Source: an uncultured Lachnospiraceae bacterium (GTDB lineage: Bacteria; Bacillota; Clostridia; Lachnospirales; Lachnospiraceae). Taken from it: a stretch of 64,000 nt of DNA. The notes beneath the pieces were generated by a model, which made no database searches, was not told the DNA's origin, and worked only from the letters and a program-made list of their open reading frames with translations. The position numbers and the translations under genes were made by a program. The first letter of the stretch is position 1. The number at the start of each line of letters is the position of its first letter. The stretch spans positions 62,001 through 126,000 of the forward strand of contig CAJURT010000002.1 of assembly GCA_910588875.1 (NCBI GenBank), written 5' to 3'. Positions 26,747-34,442 of the stretch are shown in pieces.

Positions 26747-28507
26747 CTATTCAGCTATATCCCGCCCCTGTTCCTGGGCGGCCTGATAAAGCTGGCAGTA
26801 GATCCCCTGTTTTTCTAAAAGTTCCCTATGGCTGCCTTCTTCCTGGATTCTTCCTTCCGACAGAACCAGGATACGGTCTGCATTCTGAATCGTCGTCAGC
26901 CGGTGGGCAATTGTCAGGGTCGTCCTCCCCTCCGCTAAGCGTTCCAGAGACTGGGATACCAGATGCTCGCTCTCATTGTCCAGGGCCGAGGTTGCCTCAT
27001 CCAAAATCAAAATAGCCGGATTTTTCAGGAATACACGGGCAATGCTGATCCGCTGTTTCTGCCCTCCGGAAAGCTTCACCCCCCGTTCCCCCACATAGGT
27101 GGCATACCCATCCTTTAAGGCCTGGATAAATTCATGTGCCCCTGCCATCTGTGCCGCCCGGATTACGTCTTCCCTGGAAGCCTCTGGGTTCCCATAGGAA
27201 ATATTCTCATACACCGTGCCGGAAAACAGATAGACATCCTGCTGCACAATCCCAATATTTGTCCGCAGACTCTGCAAGGTAATCCCCTTTAGTTCCTGTC
27301 CATCAATATAGATAGACCCGTCTGTGGTATCATAGAACCGGGGTATCAGGTTGCACAAGGTAGTTTTCCCTCCCCCGGACGGCCCCACCAGCGCAATCTT
27401 CTCTCCCGGACGTATCGTAAGGCTGATATTTTCCAATACCGAGTTATGGTCATCCGGATATTCAAAACTCACATGGTCAAAACGGATCCCTCCTTTAACC
27501 TCCAAAAGAGGTTTTGCCCCCGGCTCATCCAGGATCTCTACCTTGGAATCCATGATCTCCACAAAGCGTTCAATTCCGGTCATTCCCCGCTGGAACTGCT
27601 CCGCAAATTCAATAATCCGGCGAATCGTCGTCAGCAGGGTGGTCACATACAGAGTATAGGCCACCAAATCCCCTGGCTCAATCAGCCCCCTAACCATAAA
27701 TATCCCGCCAGCCACAATGACCACCACATACATCAGCCCGTCAAACATCCGTATGGTATCCTGGAATGCCGCCATATACAGATAGCTTTCCCTCTTGATT
27801 GCCAAAAATGCCTGGTTATCCTGGCGGAATTTCTCAATCTCAATATTCTGGTTAGCAAAAGCCCGTACTACCCGGTTGCCCAGCAGATTATCCTCAATGC
27901 GGGCATTCAGTTCTCCGATCTGCTGCCGCTGTTTCCGGAAGGCTCCCTTTACCTTCAGGTTAAAATAAGTACAGGAAAACACCATAACCGGAATCACCAG
28001 GAAAATAATCACCGTCAATGCCAGGTTGATGCCTGATAATATGGCAAAGGAGATCACCGCCTTCAAAAAAGCGATAAAAAATTCTTCCGGACAGTGATGG
28101 GCAAATTCGGTCACATCAAACAGGTCACTTGTAATCCGGGACATGATCTGCCCCACCTTCGTATTATTAAAATAACTGTCCGACAGCTTCTGCAGATGTT
28201 CAAAGGCATCCTGCCTCATATCCGTCTCGATACGTGTCCCCATCACATGCCCCGTATATGCCATATAGAAAGCCGCAAGGCCATCTACCACCCGCAAAGC
28301 AAAGTAAATCCCACCGATCCGGAGAATCACCCCCACGCTAAGGGATGCCAGATCCTGCATCCCCTGATTTGTAATATAGCGGAGCAGCATCGGAAACACC
28401 AGTTCACACACCGTAGTCAGGGATGCACAGAACAAGTCAAAAACCATCGTCCTCCAATACCGCTGATAATAGGGCAAAAACCGCTTCAAAAGCGTTGATG
28501 TCTTCAT
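26747..28507 (-). CDS. ABC exporter, fused permease and ATPase
   Basis: This 586-residue half-transporter should work as a homodimer or heterodimer. A six-helix type I exporter domain (about residues 15-320) precedes the ATPase with Walker A GPSGGGKTT, signature LSGGQKQR, Walker B AILILDEATSALD and the H-loop AHRL. MsbA/LmrA-like in layout. No partner half-transporter is adjacent, so a homodimer is likely; the substrate is unknown. It is the first gene of the leftward ABC-degV-kinase-GerMN-comEC run. Confidence 0.93.
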   Translation of the reverse strand: MKTSTLLKRFLPYYQRYWRTMVFDLFCASLTTVCELVFPMLLRYITNQGMQDLASLSVGVILRIGGIYFALRVVDGLAAFYMAYTGHVMGTRIETDMRQDAFEHLQKLSDSYFNNTKVGQIMSRITSDLFDVTEFAHHCPEEFFIAFLKAVISFAILSGINLALTVIIFLVIPVMVFSCTYFNLKVKGAFRKQRQQIGELNARIEDNLLGNRVVRAFANQNIEIEKFRQDNQAFLAIKRESYLYMAAFQDTIRMFDGLMYVVVIVAGGIFMVRGLIEPGDLVAYTLYVTTLLTTIRRIIEFAEQFQRGMTGIERFVEIMDSKVEILDEPGAKPLLEVKGGIRFDHVSFEYPDDHNSVLENISLTIRPGEKIALVGPSGGGKTTLCNLIPRFYDTTDGSIYIDGQELKGITLQSLRTNIGIVQQDVYLFSGTVYENISYGNPEASREDVIRAAQMAGAHEFIQALKDGYATYVGERGVKLSGGQKQRISIARVFLKNPAILILDEATSALDNESEHLVSQSLERLAEGRTTLTIAHRLTTIQNADRILVLSEGRIQEEGSHRELLEKQGIYCQLYQAAQEQGRDIAE

Positions 28508-28601
28508 AATATCCTCCTTTTGCCTTTCTATTCTAAACTATTTTAGCTGGAAAGGGAAGTAATATTTTGCAAATTTGCTGGACGGATGGAGGGCGGAGGA
28601 T

Positions 28602-28649
28602 TATAATGGACAGATGGGGCGGCGGCCCGGACCCGCTGGGGCCGCCGCC
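28602..28649 (+). promoter_or_regulatory. TATAAT box and GC-rich 5' hairpin of the zinc-ribbon gene
   Basis: TATAAT lies at 28602-28607 without a clear -35. An 11-bp, almost purely GC stem (28618-28628 with 28639-28649) begins about where transcription should start. The hairpin would therefore form the 5' end of the mRNA, about 30 nt before the ATG. It has no U-run, so it is unlikely to be a terminator. Confidence 0.5.
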
Positions 28650-28679
28650 GGATAAGTAAAATATGAGGAGGATTTTGGA

Positions 28680-29381
28680 ATGCCTTATTGCCCGAAATGT
28701 GACATGGAATTCATCGATGGCATTACCGTGTGCAGCGACTGCCATGGCCCCTTGGTAGAATCCCGGGAGGCGGCCGAGGCCATGAAAAAAAAGGAGCAGG
28801 AAGAAGCTTTTATGCGGCTGCAGGAAGAATATGAGCAGCAGAAGCAATCCGTTGAAGAATTAAAGCAGATCTATGAGGAAGAGGCAAAGGCCCGGCCCAG
28901 CCGCGTACCGGAGTTCACCCACGCCTATGTCAGCAAATCCCAAAAATATGATGACATGAAATCTTCTGCCTCTGCATTTTTGCTTGTGGGAGTAATTTTC
29001 ACCGCTTTTTCGGTCCTCTGTTGGATCGGTATGATCCATCTGCCCTTTGGGCTGGTGGGACAGGTGTCCCTCACTGCCCTGGGCCTTATCTCCCTGGCCA
29101 TTGCCGCCAAAACCTCCATGGATGCCAAAACCGTCCGGGGGCAGATTAGTGATGAGGAGGCCAAAACCCAGCAGGTTATCAGCTGGTTTACCGGCAAATA
29201 TACCGGGGAACAGCTTGACGGGCAGCTTCTCGCCGACTATGGGGAGTTGGAGCCCGAGGAGCAGAGTTTGAGACGTTTTGACTTAATCCAGGATATTCTC
29301 ATCACCAACCATGATTTGAATGACCCGGCTTATGTGGATAAGCTGGCAGAGGATATCTATGGGTTCTTATACCAAGATTGA
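28680..29381 (+). CDS. zinc-ribbon membrane protein of unknown function
   Basis: The 233-residue protein opens with a zinc ribbon (CPKC and CSDC, residues 4-21), a charged helical stretch (about 30-75, probable coiled coil), then two hydrophobic segments around residues 100-145 and a cytoplasmic-looking acidic tail. GAGGAGG precedes the ATG. I do not recognise a specific family. The next gene starts 19 nt downstream on the same strand, so the two are probably an operon. Confidence 0.75.
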   Translation: MPYCPKCDMEFIDGITVCSDCHGPLVESREAAEAMKKKEQEEAFMRLQEEYEQQKQSVEELKQIYEEEAKARPSRVPEFTHAYVSKSQKYDDMKSSASAFLLVGVIFTAFSVLCWIGMIHLPFGLVGQVSLTALGLISLAIAAKTSMDAKTVRGQISDEEAKTQQVISWFTGKYTGEQLDGQLLADYGELEPEEQSLRRFDLIQDILITNHDLNDPAYVDKLAEDIYGFLYQD

Positions 29382-29400
29382 TTCCGGGAAGGAGCAAACT

Positions 29401-30135
29401 ATGTCAGATCATTCTTCACAGCAATTTTTATTTGTAGGCTTCCTTCTGTTTTTCATGATAATCCTAATCCCGGTTCTCCAAAAACGGACCGGCAAGGACA
29501 TCACACACATGCTGTTTGGAATCCGCAGCCAAAAAGATCCGGCTTCCCGGGAAGCGGCATCCAAAACGGCCCGGGAACCCCGCCTTCGCAACGGCACAAA
29601 AAGCGAACTGACTTCATTCGTCGCCCAGCTGTTACGCTTTACTTCCAAAAACGGAATGCGTCTTGTTGCCCCCGGCACAATCACCCATGGCGGGCAAACT
29701 GCCCGGCTCACTGCGCTGGTTGTCGCCCCGGGAGGCATTGTCGGAGTATACTGCCTTGGCTTTGGCGGAACCATCGCCCCTGCAAACCGCAGGGAACCTG
29801 CCGGAACATCCCATGCCTGGCGCCAGCATATTAACGGGGAGGACAAATCCTTTGACAATCCCCTAAAGGCCTGCCAGGAACAGGCAGAACTGATCCGCCT
29901 GGCCATGGAACAGGCAGGCATTAAGGCCGGCCTGAATGTGGTGACAGTATTTACCAATCCCCACGCCACGCTGGAATCCGTTCCATCTTTTGTCTATAAC
30001 CCCAAAAGCTTTATCCAATATTTAAAAGAAAACGGAGATTTGAAAAACGGAAGCCTGGACATCCATCAGGCCGCCCTGAAATTGGCCGAACTGGCCGGTA
30101 TCCATAACAACGGAAAAAAGAAGAAGAATCCGTAA
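29401..30135 (+). CDS. membrane-anchored protein with a degenerate NERD-like domain
   Basis: This 244-residue protein has one N-terminal membrane helix (about 10-27), a basic Ala/Arg region and a domain of about 110 residues. The order of elements (hydrophobic strands with a GIVGVY turn, a conserved Trp, then NPLKACQEQAELIRL) resembles nuclease-related (NERD) domains. The acidic and Lys residues expected in the NERD active site are not evident, so nuclease activity is doubtful. The ATG at 29401 has AAGGAG upstream. Confidence 0.6.
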   Translation: MSDHSSQQFLFVGFLLFFMIILIPVLQKRTGKDITHMLFGIRSQKDPASREAASKTAREPRLRNGTKSELTSFVAQLLRFTSKNGMRLVAPGTITHGGQTARLTALVVAPGGIVGVYCLGFGGTIAPANRREPAGTSHAWRQHINGEDKSFDNPLKACQEQAELIRLAMEQAGIKAGLNVVTVFTNPHATLESVPSFVYNPKSFIQYLKENGDLKNGSLDIHQAALKLAELAGIHNNGKKKKNP

Positions 30136-30158
30136 GCAGGCATCCCCTGCTTACGGAT
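30128..30158. terminator. bidirectional terminator between the NERD-like gene and gpmI
   Basis: A 13-bp perfect stem (30128-30140 with 30146-30158) has a 5-nt loop. A T-rich tract follows on each side in the direction of each transcript. Confidence 0.88.
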
Positions 30159-30170
30159 ATTTATATTTGG

Positions 30171-31712
30171 TTATTTCACCAGCAAAGATTTCCCGGTCAT
30201 TTCCTTAGGCTGCTCTAATCCCATCAGTTCAATTAACGTGGGGGCAATGTCTGCCAGGCATCCGCCTTCCCTCAGCTTATACTCCGGACCGGCATTTACC
30301 AGGATAAACGGCACCGGATTGGTGGTATGTGCAGTAAACGGCTCCCCGGTCTCATAGTCGATCAGCTGCTCCGCATTCCCATGGTCTGCACAGATGAACA
30401 TCACCCCGTCTGTCTCACGGATGGCTTCCACAACCCTGCCTACACAGTGGTCTACCGCCTCAATTGCCTGGATCGCCGCCGCCTCTACACCGGTATGCCC
30501 CACCATGTCCGGATTGGCAAAATTAATGATAACCACATCATACTCACCGGAACGGATCACCTCCACCAGCTTATCGCATACCGCCGGGGCGCTCATCTCC
30601 GGCTTCAGGTCATAAGTAGCCACTTCCTTGGGGGACGGGATCAGAAACCGGTCTTCCCCTTCATTTGGCTCCTCAATCCCGCCATTGAAGAAAAACGTCA
30701 CATGGGCATATTTTTCCGTCTCGGCGATCCTGGCCTGCTTCATGCCATGAGCCGCTAAAAACTCACCAAAGGTATTGGTAATGCTTTCTTTCTCAAAAGC
30801 TACCAGCTTATTGCCGATGGTCTCATCATAATCCGTAAAGCAGACATACGTGGTTTTCACACGTTCTCCCCGGTCAAACCCGGCAAACTCATCATCACAG
30901 AAAACCCGGGTAAGTTCCCTGGCCCGGTCCGGACGGAAATTATAGAAAATAACGGAATCATTCTCCCGGATTGCCGCCACCGGAACACCCTTTTCTGTAA
31001 TCACGGTGGGGATCATAAATTCATCCGTCTTCCCCTCATCATAGGAAGCCTGGATCGCACCGGTAGCGCTCTCGTTCTTCGGCCCCTGGCTCTTTGTCAG
31101 GGCATCATAGGCAATCTTTACGCGGTCCCAGTTCTTGTCCCGGTCCATGGCATAATACCGTCCTGCCACGGTTGCCACCTTGCCGACCCCCAGTTCTTCC
31201 ATCTTTTTTTCCAGTTCCGCCACATAATCACGGCCTGAAGCCGGCGGGGTATCCCGCCCATCTAAAAAGCAATGTACAAATACTTTGTCTAAGCCATTTC
31301 TCTTCGCCAATTCCAGCAAGCCATAGATGTGGGTATTGTGGCTGTGAACCCCCCCATCCGAAACCAGGCCATACATATGCAGTGCGGAATCATGCTTTTT
31401 ACAGTTCTCCACTGCCGCCATAAAGGCCTTATTCTCAAAGAAATCCCCGTCCTGGATCGACTTGGTGATGCGGGTGAGTTCCTGATATACAATCCTTCCT
31501 GCCCCCATGTTCAAATGCCCCACCTCAGAGTTGCCCATCTGCCCATCGGGAAGCCCTACTGCCAGCCCACTGGCCTGTCCCTTCACAAACGGGCACTGGC
31601 TCATCAGCTGGTCCATCACCGGCGTCTTCCCCTCACATACCGCATTCGCCTCACAGTTATCATTGAGGCCGTATCCATCAAGAATCATCAATACCACTGG
31701 TTTCTTGCTCAT
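30171..31712 (-). CDS. gpmI: cofactor-independent phosphoglycerate mutase
   Basis: The 513-residue glycolytic enzyme interconverts 3- and 2-phosphoglycerate using two manganese ions. Features: the metal Asp in MILDGYG, the catalytic Ser in MGNSEVGHLN near residue 62, GRDTPP near residue 155, NFRPDRARE near residue 260, and metal ligands in DMVGHTG and ADHGNAE toward the C-terminus. Length matches the family. It is monocistronic here, separate from other glycolytic genes. Confidence 0.97.
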   Translation of the reverse strand: MSKKPVVLMILDGYGLNDNCEANAVCEGKTPVMDQLMSQCPFVKGQASGLAVGLPDGQMGNSEVGHLNMGAGRIVYQELTRITKSIQDGDFFENKAFMAAVENCKKHDSALHMYGLVSDGGVHSHNTHIYGLLELAKRNGLDKVFVHCFLDGRDTPPASGRDYVAELEKKMEELGVGKVATVAGRYYAMDRDKNWDRVKIAYDALTKSQGPKNESATGAIQASYDEGKTDEFMIPTVITEKGVPVAAIRENDSVIFYNFRPDRARELTRVFCDDEFAGFDRGERVKTTYVCFTDYDETIGNKLVAFEKESITNTFGEFLAAHGMKQARIAETEKYAHVTFFFNGGIEEPNEGEDRFLIPSPKEVATYDLKPEMSAPAVCDKLVEVIRSGEYDVVIINFANPDMVGHTGVEAAAIQAIEAVDHCVGRVVEAIRETDGVMFICADHGNAEQLIDYETGEPFTAHTTNPVPFILVNAGPEYKLREGGCLADIAPTLIELMGLEQPKEMTGKSLLVK

Positions 31713-31802
31713 GTGAAATCTCCTTTTATTTAACGACCGGTTCTGCCGGTCCTTTCCCGTACACGGTTTTCGTGTCCATTGTACTTTATTTTGAACACTT
31801 TT

Positions 31803-34442
31803 TCAAGATTCTGCAGAAAAGTTTCTCCCCAGTTTCTCTCCAAGGGTAACTTTTTTGCCACGGGGCAGCTTTTCCTGCTCCTCACGGATCCTCTGTTTTG
31901 TCCGCTCCACATCCTCTTTCAAATCCCTGGCAGACATCAGCCTGCAGCCCGCCCCCCGGATAATCAGCTGCTCCAGGCCGTCTGAGGTGGCTACCGTCAC
32001 CCTTGCATTTTTTCCCATCCGGTATGCAAACTTTTCAATATATTGATCTGCTGTTTCTGCCTCCTTTGTGTAGACCACATGTATGTTGTGGTAATCCGCC
32101 GCGCATCCCATATTTCCCGCCACCTTATAGGCATCAAACACTACAATCAGGATGCATTGGGAAAATGCCTGATAATTGCACAAAATATCTATCAGCTGGT
32201 GCCGCGCCCCATCTATCGTCTCCCTGGCCAGATCCCGCAGTTCCTCCCAGGCATAGATAATATTATAACCGTCAACCAACAGGTATTCTTCTTGGATTGG
32301 TTTTTCTTGCTGCTGGCGGCTCACCCTTTCTTTTTCCCCGGCATTTCCATATGTCACCTGGCGGGGCCCCTCCATATAATTTCTTTTTCGTTTTGGCTCC
32401 CCGTATGTCCGGGCAAAAATTTCCTCCAATTCCTTGTCTTCTGCCCCGAAAGCCCCGCCCCCGGGGCTTTTGGCCGGCCTTTCTTCTTTCTTGCTGTCCT
32501 GCCTGTCCCCTTCAGGCGCTGCCAGGGCAAGGCCTTCCAGATGCATATAATCTTTCACCTGGTTCCAGGGCACCGCAAATCCTGCACCGTGAGAGCAGAA
32601 TACGGAGCCGGTCGGATTATCTAAGTCTGCTTCCGGGTCATACCCTGCCTCCGCCACAACTTCTTCCTCATTATGACAGGGTTCATATCCCTTCAAACTA
32701 CATGCCAGCCGTCCCTGTCCCCGGGTATAGCGGGTAACCTCCTGCTGGTAATCCCTCATCTCCGACACCGGCACACTCCCTGTCAGCACCGCCATATCCC
32801 CCTCCGGCTGCGGCGGTTCAAATGTCCCCTGCATCCGCTCCAAATCAGACATAGCCCGCCCCACATTGGCAACCGGCACCTCCAGGCGAAAGGCATAATA
32901 TGGTTCCAGGAGCCGGCAGCCAGCCTCCCGAAGCCCCTGGCGTACCGCCCGGTAGGTAGCCTGCCTGAAATCCCCCCCTTCCGTATGCTTCGTATGGGCG
33001 CGCCCGCAAAGCAATGTGATCTTTACATCTGTAAGTTCTGCTCCGGTCAATACCCCCCGGTGAATCTTTTCTTCCAGATGGGCCATGATCAGGCGCTGCC
33101 AGTTCCGGTCCAGCACATCCTCGCTGCAGCTGCTGGCAAGCTGAATCCCGCTGCCTGGTTCTGCCGGTTCCAGCAAAAGATGTACCTCCGCATAGTGGCG
33201 GAGAGGCTCAAAATGCCCCACCCCCTCTACTGCCCTCAAAACCGTTTCCTTATAGACAATGTTCCCTGTTCCGAATTCCACCTCCACGCCAAAACGTTCC
33301 CGGATCTGGTTTTTTATAATGTCAATCTGCACTTCCCCCATCACCTGGGCATGGATTTCCTGCAAAACTTCATTCCAGGAAATGTGCAGCTGCGGCTCCT
33401 CTTCCTCCAGCTGTCTCAGGCTGCCAAGCATTTTCACCACATCGCAGCCCTCCGGCAGCCGGATCCGGTAATTCAGCACCGGCTCTAACACCGGCAGCCC
33501 GGATTCCTTCTCCCTTCCAATCCCCTGTCCGGGATAGGTGGCCATCGGTCCCGTCACCGCACATACCATACCGGGAAATGCCTCCTTTACCGCCTCGAAC
33601 CTGGTGCCGGAATAAATCCGGATCTGGTTAACCTTCTCCGGCTCCTTTCCTGCCAGGGATTCCTTTACCTTTAATGACCCGCCTGTTATCTTCATATGGG
33701 TTAGCCGGTTTCCCTGGCCGTCCCTGGAAATTTTAAAAACCTTTGCCCCAAACTCACCTGGTGTGCTATGTTCCTCCATCAAATCCCCCAGGCCCTCCAG
33801 AAACCTCTCCACCCCATCCCCTTTGAGAGCCGAACCGAAATAACAGGGAAATACCTTCCTCTCTCTGACCAGACGGCGGATTTCCTTTTTTTCCAAGGTT
33901 CCCTGTTCCAGGTAAGACTCCAAAAGCCTCTCCTCGCACATGGCAAGGCTCTCCAGCAATTCCCCGGTTCCGATTCCAAAATCCAGGCAATTTTCATCCA
34001 GGCTGCTTTGCAGTTCTGACAACAGCCCTTCCCGGTCCGTCCCCTCCTGATCCATCTTATTGACAAACACAAAACAAGGGATCTGATATCTTTTTAAAAG
34101 GCGCCACAAGGTCTTTGTATGCCCTTGTACCCCGTCTGCCCCGCTGACCACTAAGACTGCATAATCCAGCACCTGCAGCGCCCTCTCCATCTCCGCCGAG
34201 AAATCCACATGCCCCGGGGTATCCAAAAGGGTCACCGAAAAATCTCCCAGCAAAAACACCGCCTGCTTGGAAAAAATGGTAATTCCCCTCGAACGTTCCA
34301 GTTCATAGGTATCAAGATATGTGTTCCCCAAATCCACACGTCCCGGTTCACGGATCTTCCCGGTCAGATATAGGATCCGTTCTGAAAGGGTTGTCTTCCC
34401 TGCATCCACATGGGCCAATATTCCGATTACTGTTCTTTTCAT
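31803..34442 (-). CDS. Tet(M)/EF-G-like GTPase fused to a Rae1/YacP-type NYN ribonuclease domain
   Basis: This 879-residue protein has two parts. Residues 1 to about 640 are a ribosomal-protection-type translational GTPase: AHVDAGKTT, RGITI, DTPGHVDF and NKMD, then EF-G domains II-V. Residues 718-879 match the YacP/Rae1 NYN domain: LLVDGYNII, VVFDAYKV, TKEAETADQYIEK and ATSDGLEQ, with the Asp residues expected for metal-dependent cleavage. Rae1 cuts mRNA in the ribosomal A site. A charged linker joins the parts. The domain IV loop that carries YSPVST in Tet(M) reads HTKHTEGG here, so tetracycline resistance is not supported. The first 95 nt overlap the end of the giant adhesin gene, and the ribosome-binding site is weak. 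Confidence 0.85.
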   Translation of the reverse strand: MKRTVIGILAHVDAGKTTLSERILYLTGKIREPGRVDLGNTYLDTYELERSRGITIFSKQAVFLLGDFSVTLLDTPGHVDFSAEMERALQVLDYAVLVVSGADGVQGHTKTLWRLLKRYQIPCFVFVNKMDQEGTDREGLLSELQSSLDENCLDFGIGTGELLESLAMCEERLLESYLEQGTLEKKEIRRLVRERKVFPCYFGSALKGDGVERFLEGLGDLMEEHSTPGEFGAKVFKISRDGQGNRLTHMKITGGSLKVKESLAGKEPEKVNQIRIYSGTRFEAVKEAFPGMVCAVTGPMATYPGQGIGREKESGLPVLEPVLNYRIRLPEGCDVVKMLGSLRQLEEEEPQLHISWNEVLQEIHAQVMGEVQIDIIKNQIRERFGVEVEFGTGNIVYKETVLRAVEGVGHFEPLRHYAEVHLLLEPAEPGSGIQLASSCSEDVLDRNWQRLIMAHLEEKIHRGVLTGAELTDVKITLLCGRAHTKHTEGGDFRQATYRAVRQGLREAGCRLLEPYYAFRLEVPVANVGRAMSDLERMQGTFEPPQPEGDMAVLTGSVPVSEMRDYQQEVTRYTRGQGRLACSLKGYEPCHNEEEVVAEAGYDPEADLDNPTGSVFCSHGAGFAVPWNQVKDYMHLEGLALAAPEGDRQDSKKEERPAKSPGGGAFGAEDKELEEIFARTYGEPKRKRNYMEGPRQVTYGNAGEKERVSRQQQEKPIQEEYLLVDGYNIIYAWEELRDLARETIDGARHQLIDILCNYQAFSQCILIVVFDAYKVAGNMGCAADYHNIHVVYTKEAETADQYIEKFAYRMGKNARVTVATSDGLEQLIIRGAGCRLMSARDLKEDVERTKQRIREEQEKLPRGKKVTLGEKLGRNFSAES

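Noticed and set aside
31803..34442. Tetracycline-resistance gene (tet ribosomal protection)
   Set aside because: The GTPase core is Tet(M)-like, but the drug-site loop differs, the protein carries a C-terminal nuclease domain, and no mobile-element context is present.
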